DNA of 64,000 nucleotides from Pycnopodia helianthoides (GCA_032158295.1 CM063251.1:13343757-13407756), one strand, 5' to 3'. Counted from the first letter of the stretch, positions 44,301 to 55,757 are shown. Numbers and translations are program-made. Notes: generated from the letters alone by a model not told the origin.

Positions 44301-47300
44301 TTTCACACCGTACGGTAGCGGACCGTGCGATAGTGTAACGGTGTGATTTTGATGGATTTGGGTAAAAATTAGGGTTTTTTTGTTTCAACTGAGTGTGCTT
44401 ACCCCCTATGAACATTTTGTTTGCATTTTGTTCTGGGGATTCAGTGAACGTTTCTGAGTCTAATGATACCATGTTAGAAGAGTTTGTGAGCAGCCAAAAT
44501 AGTTTTACACGCAATTTCACATGGTACTGCAGCAAACAGTGCGATAGTGTAACGGTGTGATTTTGATGGATTTGGGTAAAAAATTAAACAAAAATTGATT
44601 TTTCACTTTTTTTGATTTTTTTTTTTTTCTTGGGATTGAGTGAACGATTCTGAGTCTAATGGTACCATGTTAGAAGAGTTTGTGAGCAGCCAAATTAGTG
44701 TTATGCGCAATTTCACACCGTACTGCAGATGACTGTGCGATGGCGGGACGGACGCTTTTCAAGGTCATAGTGCAGCGGAGGGTTAAGATGGGCCCAGTTT
44801 CATAATTTAAAAGCTGTTTACCAAAAAATACTGCTCTGCTGAGCCAAAAATGAGCGGGTCATATCACTGTAAATTTTTGGAATGTCAGCTGGTAACCTGT
44901 TTCTGCTATAAGCAAGGCTTTTCTGTGCTTAGCAAGGTTTTGTGCTTACAGGCAATGAAATTGGGCCATGTGCTCACATCTAACTGTTTACGTGTGTGTA
45001 TTGTGTAGATGCATGCACTCCATGTTATCGTAATGAAGGCTGGCATAGTTCATCTATCATTCATAACCACAGTGGCTGATATCGAATGGTCAGACAGTAC
45101 AAGGGTTTACTGTGCTGTGTGCATTCACTACATGATGTCATATTTCAGGCTGGCAGCAGTTTAACCTGTCATTCAAAACTCACAGTGGGTGATATTGAAT
45201 GGTCAGACAGTAAGAGGGTTGACAGTGTACTGTGTAGATACATTCTCCATATGTTAACAGATTGCAGGCTGGTATACTTTATCCATTAAACAAAGTAGGA
45301 GGGTTAAAATATGATTTACCTCGTCTCCTTCCCAGCGCTATCGAACCCCTTCACGATCTCGCTCTCGGAGTACGACACCCCCTCACTGGCGGGCTGAAGA
45401 GAGGAAATACATTGCCGCTGATCGATGGCAGCCTCCTGGACGACGGAACAGCTCCCTCGAGGCCAAGTGGGAGCGGGGAGCTGACCTGCAACCAGCCTCA
45501 GGAGAAAACAAGTAAGATTTAGGCTGGTCATAATAATGATAATAATTTGGGATGCTTATCATCCTTACTCGCAGCTGAGAGGCTGAATTGCGAAGGAGGC
45601 GGCTACAATGTGCTAGAGCTGCAGGCATGCAAGGACGCCTTTGGCAGCCAGCCCCATCGACCCATGTATGAACACAGAGCACAGCCAGAGATTGAAAATG
45701 TTTTATTTTTCTGGAGTTGGGAAAACCAGAGGGCCTGGAGAAAAAAACCTTGTGGCATGGGAGAGAACTCAGGCACAACTCTACTCACATATGGCCTTAG
45801 CTGGGAATCAAACCAGGGCCACATTGGTGAGAGGGCAGCGCTGTACGCATTAGCCACCCATGCCACCCTAAATGAAATAATTTTTGTGATTTTATACACT
45901 ATGATGATCTCAAGCAGAGATCATCTTGTCTTACTTAAAGTCCTTAAAGAGGGGCTTTAATGTCCAATTTAGTTTTGTGATGATCTCATTTTCCACTAGA
46001 GTCCTTCTGAAAGTTGGATAAAAAAGTCTTTCAGCGCCGAGCCAAAATGATGTAAAATATCTTTTCATATAATACTCTTTCAGAGCGAAATTTGAATAAT
46101 CATGACGTCATTGGATGTCAACAACAAATGGGTTTGGCAAGTAAATGATTGGCAAGTTATAAGGTCAAATTCAATTTTTTTTGACTGAATGTCAAGGGAA
46201 ATTCGGGAATAAACTAAATTTTCCCCCGAAAGAAAATATACAGACTCGTGTAATTGAAATAATAATACAAAGCATTTATATGGCGCTATACACAAAGAAC
46301 AGAGCACCTAACAATGGGAGGGCAACAAAAGAACAAAATCAAATCTGATGTCAAATTTGACACTGGAAGGGCATTTTACACCATTTTAACATGAGGTTAG
46401 AGACTTGGTATTTTTTCCTCCTCTTTTCGTTACTGCTTTGAAAATTAAAAGACTATTGCTATTATTATACCATGGATTAAAGATGAATCATTGTCAACTA
46501 TTTTTGATTGTAGACGCGACAATCTTCAGGGGAGAGGTCAGACGGATCGTCCGGCTGAACGCTCAAACCATGGCAGCAGAGGTAACGGTCTCGGACGTCA
46601 GAGAAGCAGAGAGTTTGGACAGGTAGAGCAGCCAGCAAGAGCGGGGATGGAGAGAGATCGGGGGAGACAGGTCCAGGGAAGAAGAGAAAGAGAAATGGTG
46701 GCAGAAGACGTCAAAACCGACAGGGGTAAAGAGAAAGAAAAGGAGAAAAAGCACAAGAAGGATAAAGAAAAGTAAGAAAATATGGTTTGATTTCCCTCGA
46801 AATACGATTTCTATTTTGGTTGACAATAACTTGTGTTTTGCTCTTAATACGTTGTACATCGTTTATTCATTCAAACGAATGCGACTTTTTCATATCAAAT
46901 ATCAAGTAATAAACCACAAGGGAAACTGACTGGGTAGATTTTAAATGTTTGGAGCGGGATTTGAACCAATGACCTCTGGATTATTGTGCCGGCACTTTTC
47001 CAACAGAGCCATCGAGCCCTATCTATTCCAACTCTAACATTTTCAGAGCGGCCAACTCTTCCTGATTCTGCAGAAAGTTTCCTGTAAATAAACCACTCTT
47101 TCCATGTTCTGATGAACAAATTTGAAAATCTCCCTGATTATGGAAACTTTTTCCCCATTATGTTGAATGTTATTCTAAATATCTTCCTGATTGTTGTGCA
47201 AAATCTCCCTGATTGCAAGATGCAAACGTTGGCAGCTCTGCATTTTAGTGTTTTTTTTTTCCCAAGCCTAACTGAAATTTAAACTCGATTGTTTCACTTT

Positions 47301-50300
47301 TTTCAGATCCCATAAGAAGCATAAGAAACACAAGAAGCACTCGGATAAAGAAAAAGCAAAAGCCCACAAGGGTGACGCTATGGACAGGAAGAGGGCGCCC
47401 TCTCCCGAGGCACGCTCCCGCTCCCCCGTGACGAGGAAGAACAGGGGTCGATCTCCAGGGAGGGGGAGGGATGTGGGCGAGGCTGGTCGCCGGCGCCATT
47501 CGAGCCCCTCCCCAAGGGACGGCAGACGAAATGCTTCCAATCGGGAGACGGGTCTGAAGACTAATAACAAGTATGGAGATTATGTTGACCATGACACTGT
47601 TGCTTTGTTTGCTTCAACCTCCCTGAAGCTGTTACTCATTTTGTATTGAAACTCCAAAATGTATTCCGAGAGTCTGCACTTTACACCTTAACACCCAGTT
47701 CTAAATGAAAATTTGAGACCTAATATGCAAATTGATAATTCGCCTGTGTTGCAAAAGTTTGTCTGCGCTGAGTAGAACAATTTTTTGTTTTGATCTTCAT
47801 ATTTTTTTGAAGCCAGATTTCAAGCTAATTTTGGCTGATTTCAACCTGTTTGAACTACTTCTGTCATGACAAGGGACCTCATCTCTGCAACCAATAATCT
47901 TTTGGATTATCTTGTTTATTGGGTTTTGTAGCCCAAAATGATGCATCAATTTTGTGTTTATGCTGTGATTATTTACGTGATTTAGTTAAATGAGCTTGCA
48001 GTTTTGGATAATTGCAGCTGTCATACAGTCATTGACTTCAACTGTCTGTGACATTTTCCTTGATAGTTTGGGTTTTTGACTGCTCATTTTATGTTCGGCC
48101 ACTCAACGGTCCATATTTTTTCCCTTTTGTAAAATAACACAAAAGTTGACATTCCCAATCAAATGTACACATGCAAGGCCTGAAATTTCGTCTTTGAGGG
48201 GGGGGGGGGCAAGGCCATATAAAATTGTTCAAAGGGCACTTCCATTGGAAAATCTTAAAGTCTATTGGAAACTTTTGAAGGGGCACCAAGGCCAATACCA
48301 GGGGTCTGTTTAATTCTAGCTCCAGGCCTGCATGCAACACCTATTATTGCCCACATGCAATACAATCATTTTGGACATGTAAAATAACTAAACAAAGACT
48401 ACCTTTTTTATTCAGTATTCCGATCTATCATTCGATTTCAGAGTGCGTAAGTCAAAGTCCTTGAGCCCTCCGCCGAGTCGATGGAAGCCTGGTCAGAAAC
48501 CATGGAAACCATCTGATGGTAAACAGGAATTGGGGTAAGTCAGGGGGGTCATAGAATGTTCACCTGAATATGATGGGTGTGAGACTGTATCCAGAAACTG
48601 CTTGCTTTCAGCATGAGGCCAGGCATACCAATCCCATCACTGTCAAAAAATGACTTTGGTGTCACTTTAGCACAAAGAGTATTCACAAAGAGTATTTTGC
48701 TTTTTACTCGCGGATACCTGTGTTCCTGTAAGCATTCATATTATAATCTTAGCACAGTTATTTTTTAATATCTCCACTTTTTTTTCTTCTTTTTTGTTTC
48801 CATTGTATTTTTTAAGCCTATCTTTTTAATTATTTGTATTTATAGGGCCTCTAATTATGTAAGTTTTTGTATACAGCAGCCTCTGGCTGCGATGACGTTT
48901 TTTAATCAATAAACCATTTCAATTCAATTCAACTCAATTGATGTACTTAGAGGGGTTTATAAAGAGTAGATTGAAATCAGTAAAAAAAATCCACCACTGG
49001 TTCTTTTCAGAACCACCATAACTCATCAAGTCTTTTGTCATACATGTACAGGGTGTTGCCGTACACCTTACTAGATTGTATCTCCGCCATGCAAAGTTTA
49101 AAATCCTACTTTAACAAATTTTGTTTGTGAATTTTTTTGACAAAAATGCTTGTATGTTTAAATTTGATTGTAGAATGATGAGAGTGCATCATAAGTCATC
49201 GGCAGAGCATCGCATTCCTGCCTTGAGGAGTCCGTCCTCCTCCAGTGATGAGCGTCGTTCCCCATCACCAATCCAGTTGAGAAGGTAAAGATTGGGCTGT
49301 TTTCGAAGATCAATCGTTGTGCAATGAGATCTTTTGGAAAGTGCTTTGGAAGCTTGTGTGCAAAGATAACACTTTGTTTGTTTGAAAGTGGAAGAAAGCA
49401 GCTTCAAAGACTTATTCAGGAAAAAATTGAAAAGTATTAATACTGGGTTCTTATATAGCTCTTTATCAGACCCCTAGGGGCGTATCAAAGTGCTCATTAT
49501 TTGTTTTTTCAACAGGATAAGCAGAGCTATGTTTTGAATATGGGACCAAGTTATGTAGCACCTTCTAATGGTTAACAAGGTGCTATGGCGCATTCAGCAG
49601 CCACTGCCAGAAACACAGGGGCAAACCCCCTTCTCTTCACGATGAGTGTAACTGGGTTCTTTTACGTGCATTATACAACTTACGGGAACTGAGGCTTTAT
49701 GTCCCATCCGAAGGAGGAAGCAGTTATGATTAAGTGTCGTTTTACACAAGTGTCAAGACCGGGACTTGAGCCTGCACTCTGCTGATCAGAAACACCAGAG
49801 CTTGAGTTCAGTGTGCTTGACCGCTCAGCCATGACAGGCCATCCAGTTAAGTTTCACATAGAAATCTGGTCTTAGAATTTGTGGAACTGAAAAACAAGTT
49901 TCTTTCCAAGGTATTTGTGACAGGATTTTCAGCCTCTTCTCAGGAGAAGATGGGGAAAATTGTGTTGAAAGTTTTTATAAAATGAGCACTCTATTTTTTT
50001 AAAGAAGAGATTCAGAAATAGTTTGTAACCTGCAAACTTTTTCCTTTTCCATTTTTTTAGTACCATAAAAAGCAGCTTAAAAGTAGGTCAGTCATTTGTT
50101 TTTTGTCAGCGTAATGCTGATTTATAGGCAAAATTATCAATAAAGATACAATAAAAATCACCTGTGGAATTTTCAACTGAATACAGTGTCAACTTGTTGA
50201 GGAAAACAGCAATAAAACTGTCTTAAGTATTTTCATGAAGAACGTCATATCCATTCATGTTTAGCAGCAAGGGGACAGCAGTTATCAACAGCATCTCTGA

Positions 50301-53300
50301 CTGCAGCATTCACAAACTGACACCATAGAAATTTGAATCTCCAAAAGTCGCCTATTGATCTTTGAGATTCATTGTACATACTTTTATTGATATCTAATCA
50401 ACCGGGGCACTATAGACAACATGTTTTCGCAGGATACTACTACCATTACCATCTTTATAACAAGGAAGCTTTCAGATAGAAATTACACAAAATTTTCCAG
50501 GGTCATTCCCAAAGTATGACTGTACCTTTAAAAGTTGACCTTACAATCGTTAAACTTGATATGTTATTCTGTTTTTCCCCAGGCATGGACCCAACCAGAG
50601 TCCGTCCCCCAGACATTTAGTCCTCAACATGACCACAGTCCTTCGAGGTCTCCTCTACCCTTATCTGCCAGACAAGCCTGGCCCACTAGCCCACCAGACC
50701 GAGTCAAGCTGGCCACTCTAGCTCCCTCATCCCCTCCAATCGACAAGGGGCAATCAGGGAAAGATAAGCCCTCTCGACCAAGCTCATCGAGCGGGGAAGA
50801 CTCATCGGATGAGGAGAGCAGTGATGGAGGCGAAAGGGAACTCCAAACCGGCGACCCTTACTCAACCAAGAACCGCAAGAAGTACCAGAAAGCGACAGAG
50901 CAGCGCAAACGGAGCCCCATTCTCAAGGAGGGGTTCCAGTGGCAGCCACCCTCAGAGGACGAGGCCGAAGCCGGGGCACTGACAGTTGCAGCTGAGGGAC
51001 GTGAACAAATCAGCCAAGACAATGTGACCCAAGAAGAAAAATCCGTTAAAAGTGTAGAAGCCACTCGGGTATGTCAAAGGATTCAGTATTTTAGCTTGAT
51101 AAAATGTTGGTTTTGTTGATGCTGTTCTTTAGATATAATAATAATATTCGGTTTTTATATAGCGCTTTGTACACCATGTCTCAAAGCGCTTCAAACCCTG
51201 ATCACTGGGCCATTTCATTCCTTAAACCATCTCAGCTCCCTGGGGAGTATACAACCTGTGCTGCCAAGTATGTAGCGCACTAAGCTAAATCAATCACAAG
51301 AACCATCTCTGCCCTCACAGGTACCCATTTACCCCTGGGTGGAGAGAAGCAATTATAGTCAAGTGTCTTGCTCAGGGACACAGGTGTCACGACCGGGATT
51401 CGAACCCACACTCTGCTGAACAGAAACACCAGAGCTTGAGTTCGGTGGTCTTATCTGCTCGGCCACGACACCCCAATATGCCCCTACACATCAAGCCATT
51501 CACTGAAACCTTAATTGTCAGCTGGATGAACTGGGCCCTGTTTCATGGCACTGCTAAGCCTGGAATTCTGCGCGTACGGCCCAAAGGATAATGCGCTTTA
51601 CAGGGCACCGTAAGCGCTGCATTCTGCGGTAAGCAGAGCCATGAGATGAGGCTCACATTTTAAAAATTCTTTTGCTGTCTTCCCAGTGGGCTTTTGAAAC
51701 AACATACAAAAACAATACCATCACTGTTTTACAATTGATCTCTGGCATTAGTTTTTTTTGTTACTGTGAAAATTTGGAAATGAGTTTACATTTTTTTGTG
51801 CCTGAACAGGAGAAGTACTCCAGCAGCTCGGAGAACAATGGAACCGAAGATGATGATGCAGGCCTGAAAAAGCTGGAGAAGCAACGCACTGATTTAGAGG
51901 AGCGTCTCGCTGCTCTGACCTCACAAAACCGCAAGATACAGCAGATGATGGGAGGCACGACAGCTTCAGACGAAGGGAATTGTGAAGCACCGTCAGATCA
52001 AAAGGCTGTGGCTCATTCTCCATCTCGCTCCCAATCCACAGAGATGCCAGTTTCTGTGGGGTCCCAAGGAGTTCCCCCTCAGACAAAGAAATCCCCCAGT
52101 CCTCATCGTCGACGAAGCCCAAGAGAATCTGGCCCAAGTTCTTTGCCGAAGGAACAGCGATCCGATGAAAGAGACGACAGACCATCCCGTAAACGCCGCT
52201 ACTCTACTAGCAGTAAGAGCAAAAGCCCTCCCAAGCGTAGGGCTCGCAGTCGAAGCGCTTCCCGTAGTCCACCACCAAGACGAGAGAAGAGAGCTAGCAG
52301 GTCAGTTTCACCGCCGAGACGGTCTGCCAGGTCACCCAGGAGGTCACCCAGGAGGTCACCCAGGAGACCTTCCACTTCAAAAGTGCAGAGATGTTCCCCA
52401 AGAAGGTCTCCAAAGGCATCGCGAAGGCAATCCAGATCCTCATCAGGCAGTAGGTCTCCTCAGAGATCCCCAAGAAGGCTTTCTCGTAGATCAAGAACAC
52501 CAAGACGGTCCCCAAGACGGGTCCCACGGAGGTCACCAGTTAGAAAGTCAAGAAAATCAAGGTACGATTATTAAATCTTGCCCAGAATCTGCATCATTGA
52601 ACTTATAACAGACATTCCGATTCAAGGTTAACTTTTCACCACCTGTTTGCTCGCACAGATACATTTAAATACTCTATACCATGCCCTTGTATCAGGAGCT
52701 GGAGTTCTGATCCTGTAAGCATTGCACTGTCTGTTCCCCCCTGGTTTTATGTTTGTCCAATTTCAGTTTCCTTGTGTTTTCCTTGGGGTTTTTTGTGGTC
52801 CTTTTTGTGCGTTTTCTCTTTGCCTTGTAATTTTTCTGTGATTTTTTTATTGTCAATTTTATCTTTTATTTGTATGTCTTGCTGTATATTGGTGGGTTGT
52901 ATTTATAATTTGATAAAATTGATTTGATTTAATTTCTGCATTTTTTGTATGTATTTCGATATGCCTGCATAAAGTATTATTATTATTATTATTAAGCAAC
53001 CCAAATAATAATTTGTTGTTTTTTCACTGAAGGTCATCTTCATCATCTCGTAGTCGATCTCCAAGTCCTCATATTAAGAAGCGTCCTGCTCGTCGTTCTA
53101 TCTCTTCAGACAGAGGTAAAAGCCGTTCTCGAAGCCGAGGCAGACACACCAGGGACAGGAGGTTAGTCAGATTGTTATTGATCCCTCAGTGTGCTGAACA
53201 GTTTTTGACTTCTGTTCATCCAGCAAAAAAAACTCTTGTTGTCCAGTTCAGAATTCAAGTTGCATTTGAGAGCCTTTGTAGTAATGGAAACTTTGTTAAA

Positions 53301-54134
53301 TCAAATAGTTCAGGACTTTCAGGTAGAGTCGGTGTTAAAATAATCAAGTATTTGTGTAATATACAGACGCAGCCCAAGTAGGGAGAGGCGTAGACCGTCG
53401 CCATCACGACGACCTTCACCCCGTCGACCTTCACCCCGTCGCCCCTCGCCAAGACGACGTCGTAGAAGTCGCTCCCCATCCCACCGTAGGAGATCAAGAT
53501 CTGTCAGCAGATCGAGAAGGTAGGATTGATAAATCTTATGCCTTATTTATCCTTCTTGACAGGATTTCATGACACTCATCTTACCTAAACTTAATAAGGG
53601 TTTCACATTATGACACAATGCAAACAGACTTTTTCCTATTATGGTCATCTGGCACATTAAACTTGTGTGCAACACTGTATCCTGTAACTTTTTGGCGCAG
53701 GGATTTCCAAATCTTTTCTGTGCTCAACAACGGGATTCATTTTTCGGAACTTTCCGAATAATTTGTTTTTGAGATTTGTTTTTCACAATTAAACCCTGAC
53801 TAAACAAAGTTCTTCCAGTGATAACTGGGTAATAGCCACATGGTCATTCCATGGCAACTCATCTCGGCATGTTATTATATCTTTTTATTGCAGGAGCAGA
53901 AGTCCGCTTCGTCGTCGTCGTTCTCCCGTGCGTAGCCGATCCCGTGATAGAGGGCGTAAATCACCTCCGCGCCGCGGCCGTAACCGTCGCACACGCAGGT
54001 CCTACTCCCGCTCCTCCTCGCGATCAAACTCGAGCCGGTCTAGGAGCCGCAGTGCTCCACGCCGGAGGAGCCGATCCTACAGCAGCAGCAGCAGACGCAG
54101 CAGCTCCAGCAGGAGCTACTCCAGCAGGAGTTGA
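32361..54134 (+). CDS. NKTR: SR-rich nuclear cyclophilin, NKTR/PPIG type (peptidyl-prolyl isomerase)
   Basis: Exons: 32361-32427, 33727-33801, 34505-34612, 35286-35330, 37328-37415, 39566-39595, 40503-40648, 41418-41571, 42474-42605, 43223-43295, 45336-45511, 46514-46771, 47307-47570, 48442-48534, 49174-49284, 50061-50082, 50583-51068, 51810-52561, 53033-53161, 53367-53519, 53894-54134. All introns are GT-AG and the sum is 1201 codons including the stop. Residues about 8-180 are a cyclophilin domain ([40 protein letters not shown]). Then come an acidic Ser stretch and lysine block, the SGRKVKGRG and TPPHWRAE motifs, [17 protein letters not shown] (as in NKTR), FQWQPP, and a long Arg-Ser C-terminus. 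The family catalyses prolyl isomerisation and sits in nuclear speckles with splicing factors. The [11 protein letters not shown] motif favours NKTR over PPIG. The chosen ATG gives the usual short N-terminus. Confidence 0.93.
32715..33439. mobile_element. MITE (GGAACATTACAG family) carrying a nested insertion
   Basis: The outer ends are TTAAAGGAACAATACAGAATTGG and CTGTAATGTTCCTTTAA. The usual body is split at 32786 and resumes at 33138. Lies in NKTR intron 1. Confidence 0.8.
32787..33137. mobile_element. hAT-like short TIR element, nested
   Basis: 351 bp with ends AGGGCTTGAATTTG and CAAATTCGAGCTC. TGTAATCC lies directly on both sides (32779-32786, 33138-33145), an exact 8-bp target-site duplication as expected for hAT transposition. 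Relatives: 1916-2304 and 40749-41186. Confidence 0.85.
35776..36118. mobile_element. MITE, AAAGGCAG family (second copy)
   Basis: The left end is GAAGGCTGGGTATG-TTTTTGGTAATTG and the right end is ATTACCAAAAGTACACCCTGCCTTTAAA. Internal landmarks are as in 7711-8096. Lies in NKTR intron 4. Confidence 0.7.
36172..37214. repeat. 118-bp minisatellite, about 8.8 copies, NKTR intron 4
   Basis: GATACAGGTAGTG-type landmarks fall at 36201, 36319, 36437, 36555, 36673, 36791, 36909, 37027 and 37145, every step exactly 118 bases. Units contain CATGAGTACTAGCTTTGGGG and 'gggaagaagcttga' and differ by a few substitutions only. The array ends about 110 bases before exon 5. Confidence 0.95.
38693..39070. mobile_element. 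MITE, AAAGGCAG family (third copy)
   Basis: The left end is TTAAAGGCAGGGTGTACTTTT and the right end is AATTACCAAAAGTATACCCTGCCTCTAA. Lies in NKTR intron 5. Confidence 0.75.
39590..40365. repeat. 69-70-bp minisatellite starting at NKTR exon 6 donor
   Basis: GGTAACCGAT landmarks lie at 39801, 39871, 39941, 40010, 40080 and 40149, with a related GGTAATGAT at 40219, steps of 69-70. More diverged units extend from 39590 and to about 40365. The first unit overlaps the exon 6/intron 6 boundary (GATGG|GTAAGACTC), and each later unit has TGGGTAACC at the matching place, followed by 'gactctcatattcgaca'. About eleven units in all. Confidence 0.9.
40749..41186. mobile_element. hAT-like TIR element, diverged
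   Basis: The left end is CAGGCTTGAGTTTTG and the right end is GTAAATTTCGAGCCTTG. Shares 'gaaaaacacaagaccgcc' and 'aaatcactggcc' with 32787-33137. Lies in NKTR intron 7. Confidence 0.6.
41609..41803. mobile_element. GGGCCCAATTTCAT-family TIR element
   Basis: The left end is GAGCCCAATTTCATAAAGCTG and the right end is CAGCATCATGAAATTTGGCCC. The interior has 'tttctgctaagcaaaaa' and 'ggctggtaacctgattctgctaagc'. Lies in NKTR intron 8. A related partial element follows at about 42006-42165. Confidence 0.7.
43011..43038. repeat. Poly-A tract in NKTR intron 9
   Basis: About 26 consecutive A residues. No retroposed sequence is obvious on its 5' side. Confidence 0.8.
43890..44760. repeat. About 200-216-bp tandem repeat, four units, NKTR intron 10
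   Basis: 'ctgagtctaatg' landmarks recur near 44024, 44240, 44454 and 44650. Each unit has a T-rich lead, 'gttagaagagtttgtgagcagcc', and an inverted CACCGT...ACGGTG pair around a GGACCGTGCGATA-like core. The long T and A runs at 43893-43952 and 44618-44630 belong to it. Confidence 0.85.
44790..44968. mobile_element. GGGCCCAGTTTCAT-family TIR element
   Basis: The left end is GGGCCCAGTTTCATAATTT and the right end is CAATGAAATTGGGCC. The interior contains 'gctggtaacctgtttctgct' and 'tttctgtgcttagcaagg'. Confidence 0.65.
45030..45300. repeat. About 115-bp satellite, 2-3 units, NKTR intron 10
   Basis: 'ggctggcatagttcatctatcattcat'-type starts near 45038, 45149 and 45267, each followed by 'accacagtgg' and 'gaatggtcagacagta' words. 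The same family makes four units at 59970-60400 inside TSN. Confidence 0.75.
45590..45880. repeat. Interspersed SINE-like repeat
   Basis: Shares 'agcacagccagagattgaaaatgtttta', 'gaccaaaaactggagggccctg'-like and 'gggaatcaaaccagggccac' segments with 59090-59310. The last resembles a tRNA B box on the minus strand. The open frames here are repeat by-products. Confidence 0.6.
45945..46410. mobile_element. MITE, AAAGAGGGGCT family, with insertion
   Basis: The left end is TTAAAGAGGGGCTTTAATGTCC. The right part 'acaccattttaacatgaggttagagacttgg' matches 15740-15780. A short SINE piece with 'atttatatggcgctatacac' is inserted near 46253-46345. Confidence 0.65.
46935..47025 (-). repeat. tRNA-like SINE head
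   Basis: The minus strand reads GATGGCTCTGTTGG (A-box-like) and GGTTCAAATCCCGC (B box). Lies in NKTR intron 12. No complete tRNA cloverleaf. Confidence 0.5.
48171..48332. repeat. Interspersed repeat, 'gggcaccaaggc' family
   Basis: It starts AAGGCCTGAAATTTC and ends CAGGCCTGCATG. A poly-G run (48199-48209) lies inside. Relatives at 3760-4105, 4588-4746 and 12720-12892. NKTR intron 13. Confidence 0.6.
49440..49842 (-). repeat. tRNA-headed SINE, minus orientation
   Basis: On the minus strand it starts with a tRNA Ser/Leu-like head (TCATGGCTGAGCGG, then CTCAAGCTCTGGTGTTTCTG and GGCTCAAGTCC) and runs into a body ending at 'gagctatataagaac'. Same family as 51131-51475, 55758-56045 and 1676-2334. 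NKTR intron 15. Confidence 0.7.
50061..50082 (+). CDS. NKTR: NKTR microexon (22 bases)
   Basis: Exon 15 (ending 49284) leaves the frame at phase 2, whereas the long exon starting 50583 must be read from phase 0 to give its 162-codon conserved frame. A 22-base segment with a strong pyrimidine tract and TTTAG on its left and GTAGGT on its right restores the frame exactly, adding about STIKSSLK. Without it the next exon stops after some 30 codons. Inferred from frame logic and splice signals only. Confidence 0.6.
51131..51478 (-). repeat. tRNA-headed SINE, near complete
   Basis: The minus strand starts GGGGTGTCGTGGCCGAGCAG (tRNA A box), then GGGTTCGAATCCCGG (B box), and runs through the conserved body to 'aagcgctatataaaaacc' and an (ATT)n tail at 51131-51150. 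Best-preserved copy of this family here. NKTR intron 17. Confidence 0.8.
51534..51652. repeat. GGGCCCTGTTTCAT-type short TIR element
   Basis: The left end is GGGCCCTGTTTCATGGCAC and the right end is GCAGAGCCATGAGATGAGGC. The interior has 'ttctgcgc' palindromic motifs as in 12892-12990. Confidence 0.6.
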
Positions 54135-54775
54135 GTCAAGTGCTGCGTTGGACTCCAGCATCCCCACAGGGAGAGCCTAATACCAGTGTCGTCCAACATA
54201 TTCAGTCTAGACAAAATGCAAGTCATCTTAAGTTGATAAGTTTATACCATTCGGGAGTATATCATTTGTAAGAAATACAATTGTGTCACACAACGCAATT
54301 TTTCATGTTCGCCTAGCTGCGCACGTAATGTGCATCTAATATTCTTGTTTACACAAGTATTTACTTCCGCTGCACTCTTTATTTTTAAGATCATTTTTCT
54401 TTAGGATGAATGATTATTTTTAGAGAGTAGTACTGTAGTTTAATTTTTTTTTAAAAGTTTTAATGTAAATCCGTTTGTCGGAAATGCAGTAGCAAGTGTG
54501 CATTAAAAATTTACTTTTGTGGTGGTGGTCCACACATCGAAAGATTTTAACAAAGATACACCATCTATGGTTATGATTTCATTAACTGAATGATTCTAAA
54601 AAGAGCGATCTGTGCGATGAGAAATAAATCATAATTTTGCGGAAAATAATGTAAACAAGTAAATTTCCCTCGTTTGTAAAAAGTTTTTGAATACTTTTTG
54701 TTCCCAGTGAGTCGCATACAATTTTGAAAATTTTGCAAAATAAAACGACATACCAAATAGAATTTACACGAATGA
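54135..54775 (+). other. NKTR 3' untranslated region (probable)
   Basis: Follows the TGA at 54132-54134. AATAAA occurs in 'agaaataaatc' (about 54623) and 'aaaataaaacg' (about 54738), so the transcript may end near either. A MITE begins at 54776. Confidence 0.55.
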
Positions 54776-55167
54776 TTAAAGGAACATTACAGAATTGGTA
54801 AGAAACAAACTTGTAAAATATACTTTTTGATCACAGATTTACACAAAACTTACAGTCTAATGATGATGATAGTAGAAAACTTCCCTTGAAATATTTCTGT
54901 CTGAAATGCCATATTTGATGAGAAATGAACAAACTAATTTTCCGATTGGAGTTTATCGCTCAGTGAGCATTTTATTCATTTGTTTAATCTGTATGAACTT
55001 ATGCAAATGTGTAATCGGTTTTTCACTATTTTCTTGTGAGCCAGATGGCCGATCGATCTCAAACTTCGACAGGTTTGTCAGTTTATGTATATGGTGGATT
55101 ACATAAAGTGCTTACACTGCCAGCAACTGTTTTGTTTGCAAAAACCAATTCTGTAATGTTCCTTTAA
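54776..55167. mobile_element. MITE, GGAACATTACAGAATTGGT family
   Basis: The left end is TTAAAGGAACATTACAGAATTGG and the right end is CCAATTCTGTAATGTTCCTTTAA. Apparently complete copy. Confidence 0.85.
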
Positions 55168-55757
55168 GTATAATGTCAATAGAAGAGTTGATGTTTTCTT
55201 TGTGACAAAAGAAACTGTAACGTGTTGTTTACAAGCAGTCTAGTGCAACAATTTCAAGTTCTGGTGGTCGAGTCATCAGAGTGTGGCTTCAAACCTGATG
55301 ATAACACTTGTGTCTTTGAGCATGACACTCGACTATAATCGACCTTATGCACTGGTGTAATCACACCGCCATCTTAGAGGCAAAACGATGATGCAACAAT
55401 GGAAAATGCACATCTATGTATGCGCGGCTCACAGGATGGGCCAATGAGCAACCTTCTCTTGACCTTAAGCCGAGGGCGCCCTACTCAAATTGCGTCATGT
55501 GCATAAGGTCCATTGCTCCCTTGCGTTATATCCTGATTTATTGGCGATGCCGAGTAGTAAACTGTAGAAACTATTTTCTGTTGTTACAAACATGAACTAG
55601 CGATGTATATTTCTTCTGTCTTTATCAGTGTCTTATCTGATTTTTAAAATGTTGTCATTTTGTTATCACTTTTATCCATTCAAACCATGTGAATCAAAAG
55701 TTTCATTTTTCGCTATTAATTTTGAGCAATAGTTATTTCTACCATGGGTTTATCTTG
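55168..55757. other. Intergenic, no gene recognised
   Basis: Non-repetitive spacer between the convergent NKTR and TSN genes. The stretch 55320-55510 holds a diffuse inverted pair (GACCTTATGCACTGGTG / TCATGTGCATAAGGTC), possibly the ends of an old TIR element. Confidence 0.45.

Noticed and set aside
51982..52608. 208-residue frame overlapping NKTR exon 18 in another register
   Set aside because: It is a shadow of the Arg-Ser coding exon; the conserved frame is the one giving [13 protein letters not shown] repeats and joining neighbouring exons in phase.
53851..54180. Alanine-rich 109-residue frame over the last NKTR exon
   Set aside because: Shadow frame of the RS-rich terminal exon, which ends at the TGA at 54134.
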